A stretch of 13,540 nt of DNA from an uncultured Collinsella sp. (GTDB lineage: Bacteria > Actinomycetota > Coriobacteriia > Coriobacteriales > Coriobacteriaceae). A model generated the notes under the pieces. It did not search any database and was not told where the DNA came from. It saw only the letters and a list, made by a program, of their open reading frames with translations. The position numbers were made by a program, and so were the translations under genes. Within the stretch, counting starts at the first letter, position 1; each line of letters begins with the position of its first letter. Where the stretch lies: the NCBI GenBank assembly GCA_900758885.1, contig CAAETD010000126.1, positions 1-13,540 of the forward strand, in the 5' to 3' direction. Positions 1 to 5,423 of the stretch are shown in pieces.

Positions 1-355
1 AATGGGGACGGAAAAGGCTGCAGCGAGAACGAGCGTACAAATCCATACGGCCTTGTCTCTTAGGATTAGTTTGAGAAGAAGTCGACAGTACATTTGGAAG
101 CACCTACATTTCTCAAAGCATCGTTAGATTAATAATGACAGCCCGAATGAAGATGCGTGCGACGGGGGCGAGGCGAATGGCTGAGCGGTATCGATACGCG
201 GGTTCAACGGTATTATATTGACCACATAGATTATTAACTTGCTTCACTTGTAAACCTAATCGTCCTGTCATCATATTCAACTTCGAAAAAAGGGGAATGA
301 GGGCATCCCGATGCATCGAGTATTACTGGAACCCTGGCGATACGCTGAATGATTT
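1..355. other. Stretch with no convincing gene
   Basis: I see no reading frame here with a ribosome site, recognisable domain or gene-like codon pattern. The longest open frame (minus strand, 113-316) has no Shine-Dalgarno sequence before its start and resembles no family I know. The stretch is relatively rich in A+T and may be decayed coding sequence. Confidence 0.5.
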
Positions 356-526
356 GTGACGAATAGTCATGTCCATCAAGAAGGCTCGACGCTTCGGGCA
401 GCTAGTCAATCGATATATCAATTCTTGGAGGCATGTATTCCTACCATTTTTAAAGAAACAACGGCGGTAATCGCTATCGCGATTGCGCCAATAATACCGA
501 GCGCCATCTATTTATACTTGATTTAA
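356..526 (+). pseudogene. Short hydrophobic reading frame, probably a gene remnant
   Basis: An open frame of 56 codons (possible GTG start at 356, TAA at 524-526) ends in a strongly hydrophobic stretch, about residues 35-56, rich in Ile, Ala and Pro, that could form one membrane helix. No ribosome site precedes the GTG, and an in-frame stop at 350-352 closes the frame upstream. It stops 40 bases before the DUF1648 gene, so it may be the tail of a decayed partner gene of that membrane protein. I do not recognise the sequence, and it could be chance. Confidence 0.22.
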
Positions 527-566
527 GGCGGAGTGGAATGTGGGCGCGCAAGGAGATGCGGAATCG

Positions 567-1193
567 ATGAGAGCCTCAAAAAAAATTACTGCAGTGTTAT
601 CATCTTTCATCCTCTCTTTTCTTCCATTTCTGATTCTATGGGCGGCTTGGTCAGTCCTCCCTGATACAATTCCCGCTCATTGGAGTGGGGGTGTGGTTGA
701 TCGATGGGGTAATAAGCTTGAATTGCTGGTTGTTCCGCTGTTTTCTCTGATTGGTTCTATTGCAATTTCTGTGTACCTTATTGTTTCCACGCGGCGAAGA
801 GAGTTCGCGGATTTCTCTGTTCGAATGCGACGGGACTTTGTTGCGTGCTATATTTCTAGTCTTCTTTTATCGACAACCTGCTCAGTGATAATTGCCGTTT
901 GGGTTCAGTTGATTCTTACGCAAAGCACTGCGGTTGATGGGGGGCTTGGACTATCGATCCTGTATTCCCTTCCCGGGCTATATGTGATCTTGTGCGCTTT
1001 GCCGCCTTTTTATGCGAGCGGCGAGAGCAAAAAGGCAGAGCGCCTGATAACAGTTCTTATTGGCGGCGCGGAAATTGTTCTTTGTGGAATAGAGCTTGAA
1101 GGTTCGGCTGCCTCTTATGCGATGATTGGACTGATGATTCTGTTCTGTGCGTTTGAGATTGTGTCACAGGTAAGGGATAGCCGGTCCTTATGA
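567..1193 (+). CDS. DUF1648-domain integral membrane protein
   Basis: A 208-residue polytopic membrane protein of unknown function. Helix 1 (about residues 9-31) is followed by the DUF1648 signature at about 33-50: LPDTIPAHW, a Gly pair and WGNK. Further hydrophobic segments lie near 51-74, 92-116, 129-149, 160-178 and 182-201. DUF1648 is known from SdpI-like immunity and signal-sensing proteins and from small membrane proteins encoded beside GntR or ArsR regulators, but the SdpI C-terminal domain is not recognisable here. I chose ATG 567 because AAGGAG lies at 550-555; an in-frame GTG at 540 would add nine polar residues. A ten-codon frame starting at ATG 538, behind GGCGGAG, ends in an ATGA overlap with this start and could act as a coupling leader. 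Base composition is richer in A+T than the genes to the right. No regulator gene is visible next to it. Confidence 0.72.
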   Translation: MRASKKITAVLSSFILSFLPFLILWAAWSVLPDTIPAHWSGGVVDRWGNKLELLVVPLFSLIGSIAISVYLIVSTRRREFADFSVRMRRDFVACYISSLLLSTTCSVIIAVWVQLILTQSTAVDGGLGLSILYSLPGLYVILCALPPFYASGESKKAERLITVLIGGAEIVLCGIELEGSAASYAMIGLMILFCAFEIVSQVRDSRSL

Positions 1194-1586
1194 GTTGAAT
1201 TACGCGCGTGCGGATATAAAGGTTGGCATGTTAAGCTGGTCGTTTTCTCGTTCTGGGACATTTGCAGTAGGATGAGTGGGACTAGGCGCGCTGCGGTGTG
1301 ATGGTGACGGTTGAGACTTGTATCGCTGCAAATCCGCTGATGCACATTTTGCTATTGGGCTTGAAGGTAGGACCGACAGGCCTTTATTTGGGATGTTCTG
1401 GTCGTCCAACGCGTGTTGCACGGCTGTATATTGTTACGCTCGTTCGGCGCTCCGTTGGAGCATTTCCGGGTTTGTCAGCATCATGACTTGGCCAAGTGAC
1501 ACGCTTGCCGGGACGGTTGTAACGCCGCGCCGGTTCCGTGTGCTCCTTCGTTGTTGGCCTGTCCAGCCGGGGGCGGATTCGGCCTC
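1194..1586. other. Gene-free stretch with a composition change
   Basis: No credible gene is visible. Open frames at 1298-1486 and 1318-1740 lack ribosome sites; the second is partly a shadow of the gene starting near 1587. The DNA shifts from moderate to visibly high G+C around 1490-1550, which may mark the junction of two DNA segments. A small palindrome, GCTCC-GTT-GGAGC, lies near 1450-1462. Confidence 0.45.
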
Positions 1587-2005
1587 ATGTTGTGGCGCAC
1601 GGCCAACACCGAGATCGACTGCGACGTCCTATTCCAGTACTGCGACCTGCGCGAGGTCTACAAGCCGCTCGAGTACCTCAACGTCGCCCTCCAGTACGAT
1701 GATATCCCGTACCGCAAGTGGTCGTTCCCGCTCAACCTAAAGGAGATCGGGATGGACGACCCAGCCTGCACGAGAGGTGCGCCCTGCAGCTCGGCTGGGA
1801 GCTCGCGGGGAATGACGCCACGCGCGACCGCGCCGACATGTCCGTCGATGAGCTGATCGGGATGGGCGAGAACGAGGCGGAGGGCCGCGAGCTGGTCGTC
1901 TGGCTCCACGGCTACATGGACCCCTATGAGGGCGAGATCGACACCGCGAGGTATTCCAAAGACCAACTCGTCGAGATGGTGTTTCCCGACGGGATGCTGC
2001 CGTAG
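1587..2005 (+). pseudogene. Unknown acidic protein gene broken by a -1 frameshift
   Basis: Two overlapping frames join into one plausible protein of about 139 residues. The first runs from ATG 1587 (preceded by GGGGGCGG) to about 1760 and encodes 58 residues including the stretch DVLFQYCDLREVYKPLEYLN. The second continues from 1760 to the TAG at 2003-2005, encoding 81 residues rich in Asp and Glu, with WLHGYMDPYEGE and ending VFPDGMLP. Codon use is gene-like in the first frame before the break and in the second after it. Restoring one C in the CCC run at 1760-1762 would fuse them, so a single-base deletion or a sequencing error explains the break. I do not recognise the family. The position in the element suggests accessory cargo. 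Confidence 0.5.
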
Positions 2006-2184
2006 GCCCCCGACGGATGAAGGGGTCTGGCCGGCTTGGGCTCGTTGCCGGGCACGGTTCAGCCATCGAGTGGCCCCAGGCGGGGCGGGGAGGATATGCC
2101 GCTGCATGCGTTGCGGCTTCCCTAGGGTTGGCTGTATCCGAACCCATTCGAGCCTATACACTTCGCCGGCTTTTTCCATCGGTC

Positions 2185-2199
2185 TTGCCGCAGCGGCAA
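2185..2199. repeat. Perfect short palindrome TTGCCGC-A-GCGGCAA
   Basis: Two 7-bp arms flank a single A, about 80 bases before the start of the small membrane protein gene at 2279. The size and position suit an operator for a dimeric regulator, but no candidate regulator is in view. The 273-base gap around it (2006-2278) has no credible gene. Confidence 0.3.
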
Positions 2200-2278
2200 T
2201 GTCCGCACGAGCAGATATCATCGGATTCACGGAAAGGCGTTCGCCGCAGACGCACGCGTCGCGGCAGGGGGAGGAACC

Positions 2279-2473
2279 ATGCTGGCTGAGAAACTGGTAC
2301 GCGCGAGGGGCGCCGGCATACCGTGGGCGGACAAGACCGGCATACAGCGCTTCTTCACTGTCTTCGGCCCGGTCATCTACATAGCCTGGGGACTCCTGCT
2401 GGCGTTCGGGACCGTGTGCGCGGCGATCATCGCGTGTGCGTTCGAGCGGAACCCGCCGAGGAGAAGGCGGTAG
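2279..2473 (+). CDS. Small single-span membrane protein (64 aa), unknown function
   Basis: A short gene with a strong ribosome site, GGGGGAGG, about six bases before ATG 2279. The 64-residue product has a basic N-terminal stretch (residues 1-24), one hydrophobic segment at about 25-53 (FFTVFGPVIYIAWGLLLAFG and onward) and a polybasic tail ending PPRRRR, which suggests a cytoplasmic C-terminus. I recognise no family. It could be a holin-like, toxin-like or accessory membrane peptide of the element. It converges with the MNT gene, with 33 bases between the two stops. The ribosome site and clean membrane topology are the reasons for calling it real. Confidence 0.5.
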   Translation: MLAEKLVRARGAGIPWADKTGIQRFFTVFGPVIYIAWGLLLAFGTVCAAIIACAFERNPPRRRR

Positions 2474-2506
2474 ATGGCATGCACCCCTCGTCGCACGCAC
2501 CGGGCC

Positions 2507-2848
2507 TCAATCCCTAAAATATATAAGTACGCCTTCCGTTTTCAGGTTTTCGATGAACCTGTCCGTGGCACCATTGAGCCTCACGGTGACGTCGACGTCC
2601 CTGCCGAGTGCGGACGCGAGCGAGTCGAGCATGGACAGGTAATCGGAGGACGTGCAGGACGGATCCAGCCCGAGGAAGAAATCGACGTCGGATGAATCCT
2701 TCTGCTCGCCCCTTGCGAACGAGCCGAACAGTACGGCCTTTTTGACGAACGGGTTGGCAGCGAAAACCGAACGGGAGCGAGTGACGGCATCGAGACGGTT
2801 GCCCACGGGGGCCGAGGGGTTCTCGCAGTCCTCAACGAGCCATTTCAT
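2507..2848 (-). CDS. MNT-type nucleotidyltransferase domain protein (MntA-like), unpaired
   Basis: A 113-residue minimal nucleotidyltransferase of the polymerase-beta fold. The family signature G-S-x10-D-x-D is exact: G42, S43, D54 and D56, in the context VLFGSFARGE then SSDVDFF. The probable third metal-binding carboxylate is D86 (or D84) in GRDVDVTV. Known MntA proteins are antitoxins that AMPylate a HEPN toxin (HepT) encoded next to them. No HEPN gene is seen on either side, so this is an orphan or has lost its partner. ATG 2848 was chosen because AAGGAGG lies just upstream; a longer in-frame start at 2944 has no such site. The family assignment is firm, the antitoxin role is inference. 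Confidence 0.8.
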   Translation of the reverse strand: MKWLVEDCENPSAPVGNRLDAVTRSRSVFAANPFVKKAVLFGSFARGEQKDSSDVDFFLGLDPSCTSSDYLSMLDSLASALGRDVDVTVRLNGATDRFIENLKTEGVLIYFRD

Positions 2849-3025
2849 CGCCGCTTCCTCCTTCGGATTAACCCATTGTCTTCGATTGTAATTTTCCCGC
2901 CATGCCGCAGGCGACAAGTTTTCGCAATCGGGTCGGGAACGCACCTATATATAAGTGTATATCCCAGACGGGCTATCGCCTTCAGGCAAGCGACCACGCG
3001 CACGGTAATCTTCCGCGCCGTGCCC

Positions 3026-3045
3026 GTAGCGGCCTACGCCGCTAC
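3026..3045. repeat. Perfect 8-bp hairpin GTAGCGGC-CTAC-GCCGCTAC
   Basis: The arms at 3026-3033 and 3038-3045 pair fully around a CTAC loop. No T tract follows on either strand, so it is not a standard intrinsic terminator. It lies directly before the GGCTACACGCC direct repeats. Confidence 0.45.
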
Positions 3046-3047
3046 AC

Positions 3048-3074
3048 GGCTACACGCCTACGGGGCTACACGCC
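3048..3074. repeat. Direct repeat GGCTACACGCC, two copies
   Basis: Identical 11-mers lie at 3048-3058 and 3064-3074, starting 16 bases apart, and a partial copy GCTACACG is at 3041-3048. Purpose unknown: protein-binding iterons or slippage products are both possible. Confidence 0.45.
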
Positions 3075-3201
3075 GCCGCCCGGCCGAACGGCGGGTGAGT
3101 CGCCCATGGGCGCCCTCGGGCCATGCTCCAATTTTTGAGAGAGCTGCCGTCGGGGCTTCCCGAAAGCCGCCTGCATTCCGGCGGACGCATTGCGCAATCG
3201 T

Positions 3202-3244
3202 AAAAAGAAGGGCACGGGCGTCCGCGTTCGCGGAAACCCGTGCC
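3202..3244 (-). terminator. Intrinsic terminator of the integrase gene
   Basis: On the minus strand an 8-bp outer stem (GGCACGGG at 3211-3218 with CCCGTGCC at 3237-3244) encloses a 2x2 internal loop and a second 6-bp stem (TCCGCG/CGCGGA). It is followed by CTTCTTTTT (3210-3202). It lies about 100 bases beyond the integrase stop with no gene between. Confidence 0.75.
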
Positions 3245-3285
3245 GCATTTGCGTAACCGAGAAGACCGGGTAGAATCTATCTAAA

Positions 3286-3330
3286 CGCTATTCCGCATTC
3301 CCGTACTTGCACTACGGATTCGGGAAAGCG
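3286..3330. repeat. Imperfect inverted repeat next to the integrase stop
   Basis: Arms 3286-3305 and 3313-3330 pair with small bulges (CGCT/AGCG, TTCC/GGAA, CGTA/TACG) around a 7-base centre. It starts 13 bases past the integrase stop codon. It may be a transcript-end stabilising hairpin; no T tract accompanies it. Confidence 0.35.
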
Positions 3331-3343
3331 CATGCCTCAGCCT

Positions 3344-4834
3344 CTACTCGACCACGGTCGCCTCGGTCGGGATGGCCCCCAGCACTGCCGCGTACTCGGT
3401 GGGGTAGAGGCGGCTGATGGTCTGAACGTCGCGGATGAGGACGTTGCGGTCGTCGGGCTCGGTGATGCCGTAGCCGAACGCCTCGAGCGTCTCAATCGCC
3501 TCGCGGATCTTCTGCTGGAACATGGGGCCGGGGTCCACCCTCAGGCCGAGGTAGCCGCGCCACAGGCTCGGCGACACGCGGAGCATGTTCTGGATCTTGG
3601 ACATCGGCTCGATGTCGGCGTAGACGTTGAGCGTGACCATGGCGTCCTTGTGGCCGAGGATCGACTGCAGCGCCTTGATGTCGCCGCCGTGGCGGATCCA
3701 CTGCGTCGCGAAGGTGTGGCGCAGGCCGTGGAACGTGATCAGCTCGTCGTTGGTGCCCATGAGGCCGTTGGTCTCCGAGAACGTCTTGAACGCCCTGCGG
3801 ATGTAGCTGGTGGTGGCGAAGGAGCCGTCCGGCCGCGACACGACGTAGCAGTCCGCGAGGTCGCGCAGGCCGAGGGTCGACGCCTCGCGGAGCCTCCGAG
3901 TATCGATCTCGTGGATCTCCTTCAGGAAGGGGAGCAGGCCCACCGGGTCGATGGGGATCGTCCTCAGGTCGTGGTTCTTGGTGTCCTTGATGAAGGAGCC
4001 CCTGTCCTTGACGTAGGCCACCGAGTGCCTGACCGTGATGAGCCCCGACTCGAAGTCGACGTCGCACCAGCGCAGGCCGCAGACCTCGCCGATGCGCATC
4101 CCCGTGTGCAGGGCGAGCACGACCGCCCGCCTGAAGGTCGAGTCCGACATCATCGAGGTCACCGAGTTGAGCTTCGGCACGAGGTCGGAGCGCAGCGCGT
4201 TCCTGGGCCTGGCGATAACCCTGGGCGCGAGGGCGCCGTCGAACGGGTTCCTCCCGATCGTGTCGTTGCTCCTCTTCAGCAGGACGGCGTAGAGCCGCTT
4301 GCCGAGCTTGAAGGACTTGTTGAGCGTGTCCGGCGCCGTGCCCAGGGCGATCCTGCGCCTCGACCACGCGTTGACGTCGTCGGTCGTCACCTCGTTCACG
4401 GGAACGAGACCGAGCTCGTCGCGCTCGATGTGCAGGGCGCTGTAGTGGTAGTCGTCTCGGGTCGTCGGGGTGATTCTGTTCATCTCCAGGCAGAAGGCGA
4501 TGAACTTCTCGAGCGCCTCGGAGAGCGGCAGCGCGGCGTAGTCGTCCCGCTGTTCGGCGGGAAGCCCGGTGCCGACAGCGGCCCTCGCCTCCTCCGCCTC
4601 GGCGAGCTCGAGCTCGATCTCCGACCTGAATTCCGAGAGGAAGCGCATCGCCGCCGCCTTTCCCCTCGTGCTCTGCTTCAGGCAGGGCACGCCGGTGTTC
4701 CTGGTCCTCTGGACCTTCTTCCCGGTCACCTCGTCGGCCACCGTCACGACGGCCTGCCATTTACCCTTGTTCTTCCTCACGCCGCCGGGTCCGCATACGC
4801 GTAAGGTTTTATTGCTGCATTTCTCGTTTTGCAT
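3344..4834 (-). CDS. int: Tyrosine recombinase / phage-type integrase
   Basis: A 496-residue site-specific recombinase that would insert and excise the element at tRNA-Pro. Residues about 10-60 look like an arm-site-binding domain (GKWQAVVTVADEVTGKK), about 100-200 is the helical core-binding domain, and about 210-405 is the catalytic domain. All expected catalytic residues are present: R247 in HTGMRIGE, K286 in DTKNHD, H369 and R372 in FHGLRHTF, H395 in LGHK and the nucleophile Y405 in NVYAD. Ninety-one residues follow the tyrosine, an unusually long tail that contains helix-like segments and no motif I know. ATG 4834 has AGGAG five bases upstream. The gene lies 250 bases from the tRNA half-site, as expected for an integrase acting at that site, and appears intact. 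Confidence 0.95.
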   Translation of the reverse strand: MQNEKCSNKTLRVCGPGGVRKNKGKWQAVVTVADEVTGKKVQRTRNTGVPCLKQSTRGKAAAMRFLSEFRSEIELELAEAEEARAAVGTGLPAEQRDDYAALPLSEALEKFIAFCLEMNRITPTTRDDYHYSALHIERDELGLVPVNEVTTDDVNAWSRRRIALGTAPDTLNKSFKLGKRLYAVLLKRSNDTIGRNPFDGALAPRVIARPRNALRSDLVPKLNSVTSMMSDSTFRRAVVLALHTGMRIGEVCGLRWCDVDFESGLITVRHSVAYVKDRGSFIKDTKNHDLRTIPIDPVGLLPFLKEIHEIDTRRLREASTLGLRDLADCYVVSRPDGSFATTSYIRRAFKTFSETNGLMGTNDELITFHGLRHTFATQWIRHGGDIKALQSILGHKDAMVTLNVYADIEPMSKIQNMLRVSPSLWRGYLGLRVDPGPMFQQKIREAIETLEAFGYGITEPDDRNVLIRDVQTISRLYPTEYAAVLGAIPTEATVVE

Positions 4835-4865
4835 GTCTGCTCCTAAATCCGCAGTTGATTAGAAA

Positions 4866-4881
4866 CAGGCGGGCCCACCTG
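4866..4881. promoter_or_regulatory. Near-perfect 16-bp palindrome upstream of the integrase gene
   Basis: CAGGCGGGCCCACCTG reads the same on both strands except for one pair of positions. It is 32 bases before the integrase start, where a repressor of integrase transcription could bind. A second small palindrome, CGGG-AA-CCCG, follows immediately. The operator role is inference. Confidence 0.35.
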
Positions 4882-4928
4882 CGGGAACCCGGAGAGGCGA
4901 CAATTCGGGGCTCCTACCCCCGTTGATT

Positions 4929-4968
4929 AAATCATCGGCTGCACCGCGCTCCTCGAAGCCGATAATTT
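4929..4968. repeat. Inverted repeat between integrase gene and attachment site
   Basis: AAATCATCGGC (4929-4939) and GCCGATAATTT (4958-4968) are inverted copies matching at 10 of 11 positions, separated by 18 bases. The spacing is large for an RNA hairpin terminator. A pair of binding sites for integrase arm domain or an excisionase fits the location. Confidence 0.4.
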
Positions 4969-5009
4969 GCTATCTGGACAGACCGCGCTGAGCTGGTAAA
5001 ATTTACAAA

Positions 5010-5041
5010 TGCGGAAATGCGCTACTTGCGCTATCTGCGCG
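5010..5041. repeat. Short direct repeats around TGCGCTA, period about 9 bases
   Basis: TGCGCTA occurs at 5018-5024 and 5027-5033, TGCGCG at 5036-5041 and TGCGG at 5010-5014, so TGCG recurs every 8 to 9 bases. They lie about 45 to 75 bases from the recombination point, a typical place for integrase arm-type sites. Confidence 0.4.
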
Positions 5042-5084
5042 TGTTTTAACAAAATTAGCACAGGTCAGGGTCATTCTGACCCCG

Positions 5085-5129
5085 CTGGGGGTCAAGGGGT
5101 CGCTGGTTCGAATCCAGTCGTCCCGACCA
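5085..5129 (+). other. attR: severed 3' half of tRNA-Pro (anticodon GGG)
   Basis: From 5085 the sequence fits a tRNA from position 32 to the end: anticodon loop CTGGGGG (anticodon GGG at 5087-5089), stem TCAAG, variable loop GGGTC, T stem and loop GCTGG-TTCGAAT-CCAGT, acceptor strand CGTCCCG, discriminator A and encoded CCA at 5127-5129. The matching 5' parts (acceptor CGGGACG, anticodon-stem strand CTTGA) are absent upstream; 5080-5084 reads CCCCG instead. The match breaks exactly in the anticodon loop, a common integration point. It is therefore not a working tRNA gene but the chromosomal remnant left by integration. A terminator follows directly. Confidence 0.85.
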
Positions 5130-5139
5130 GAAGTTTGCA

Positions 5140-5168
5140 GGTCAGGCACCTATTGCCTGACCTTTTTT
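5140..5168 (+). terminator. Intrinsic terminator of the interrupted tRNA-Pro gene
   Basis: GGTCAGGC (5140-5147) pairs perfectly with GCCTGACC (5155-5162) around a 7-base loop, followed by six T (5163-5168). It begins 11 bases after the tRNA CCA end, so it is the original tRNA terminator, now separated from its promoter. Confidence 0.85.
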
Positions 5169-5237
5169 GTTTTAATCACCATGATTATTTTGCTTAAAGC
5201 AACAACGTTCCCGCTCGATGTAAGCAACGAATCAAAA

Positions 5238-5296
5238 CGTGTACATCAGCCACCAAAATCGACATTTTTCGACATGTTTGGAGGCTGATGTACACG
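5238..5296. repeat. 59-nt palindromic element with 14-bp perfect arms
   Basis: CGTGTACATCAGCC (5238-5251) and its exact reverse complement (5283-5296) enclose a further 5-bp pairing, CCAAA (5253-5257) with TTTGG (5277-5281), and a centre holding two direct copies of TCGACAT. No T tract follows, so it is not a terminator. It stands between the tRNA terminator and the pgsA promoter. It could be a dispersed REP or MITE-like element, or a large operator. Confidence 0.6.
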
Positions 5297-5358
5297 AATG
5301 CGAAATCCCCCGCCGCCCAAAAGTGCCTTCCTCTTGTCTGGACTCTCTATGGGTGCGC

Positions 5359-5387
5359 TGGATAGACATCGCCGGAACGGGTATAGT
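5359..5387 (+). promoter_or_regulatory. Likely promoter of pgsA
   Basis: TGGATA (5359-5364, 4 of 6 to the -35 consensus) and TATAGT (5382-5387, 5 of 6 to the -10 consensus) are 17 bases apart. Transcription would start near 5394, about 30 bases before the chosen pgsA start codon. Confidence 0.45.
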
Positions 5388-5423
5388 ATCGAAAGTTTTG
5401 TCGTTAACCAGCGGGGGAGTCCT

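Larger units (their letters stand above)
2849..3343. other. Structured, gene-free stretch between MNT gene and integrase gene
   Basis: No credible gene is visible over 495 bases. The stretch is packed with inverted and direct repeats: a perfect 8-bp hairpin at 3026-3045, an 11-bp direct repeat at 3048-3058 and 3064-3074, CCGCC/GGCGG arms at 3076-3080 and 3090-3094, the palindrome CGCCCATGGGCG at 3101-3112, and the integrase terminator at 3202-3244. Open frames across it lack ribosome sites and look like by-products of high G+C. Confidence 0.5.
1..5129. mobile_element. Right-hand part of a tRNA-Pro-integrated element (left end outside window)
   Basis: A tyrosine integrase gene lies next to a severed tRNA-Pro 3' half at 5085-5129, the usual layout of an integrative element or prophage remnant at its attR side. 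When such elements enter a tRNA gene, the element supplies a replacement 3' half at the far end, so an intact tRNA-Pro(GGG) is expected left of position 1. Cargo in view is small and partly broken, and there are no phage structural or conjugation genes. Composition is uneven: roughly 1-1500 is clearly richer in A+T than 1500-4860, so the left segment may be a separate insertion or older chromosomal DNA. The right border is well supported; how far left the element reaches is not visible. Confidence 0.6.

Noticed and set aside
113..316. A 67-codon minus-strand frame as a gene
   Set aside because: No ribosome site, no recognisable family and no supporting context.
1752..1772. Programmed -1 ribosomal frameshifting in the broken gene
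   Set aside because: There is no X-XXY-YYZ slippery heptamer or clear downstream stem; a one-base deletion in the C run is simpler.
1658..2500. A 280-codon minus-strand open frame
   Set aside because: Arg/Pro/Ala/His-rich composition without motifs, antisense to the better-supported frames at 1587-2005 and 2279-2473.
3048..3074. Repeats as a CRISPR array
   Set aside because: Only two 11-bp copies start 16 bases apart, with no spacer-like pattern; no cas genes are present.
4540..4549. AGTCGTCCCG, a 10-bp match to the tRNA-Pro 3' end, as a second attachment site
   Set aside because: It is short, lies inside integrase codons and is not extended by the rest of the tRNA half, so it is a chance match.
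3332..4804. A 490-codon open frame on the plus strand opposite the integrase gene
   Set aside because: It is a by-product of G/C-rich third positions of the integrase codons; it has no known domain, while the opposite strand has all integrase catalytic residues.
5055..5129. A complete tRNA gene at this position
   Set aside because: The 3' half is perfect, but no CGGGACG acceptor strand, D arm or CTTGA anticodon-stem strand is found upstream, so only half a tRNA is present.
5009..5197. A 62-codon frame running through the attachment site
   Set aside because: It translates the tRNA half and its terminator, so it cannot be a conserved protein gene.
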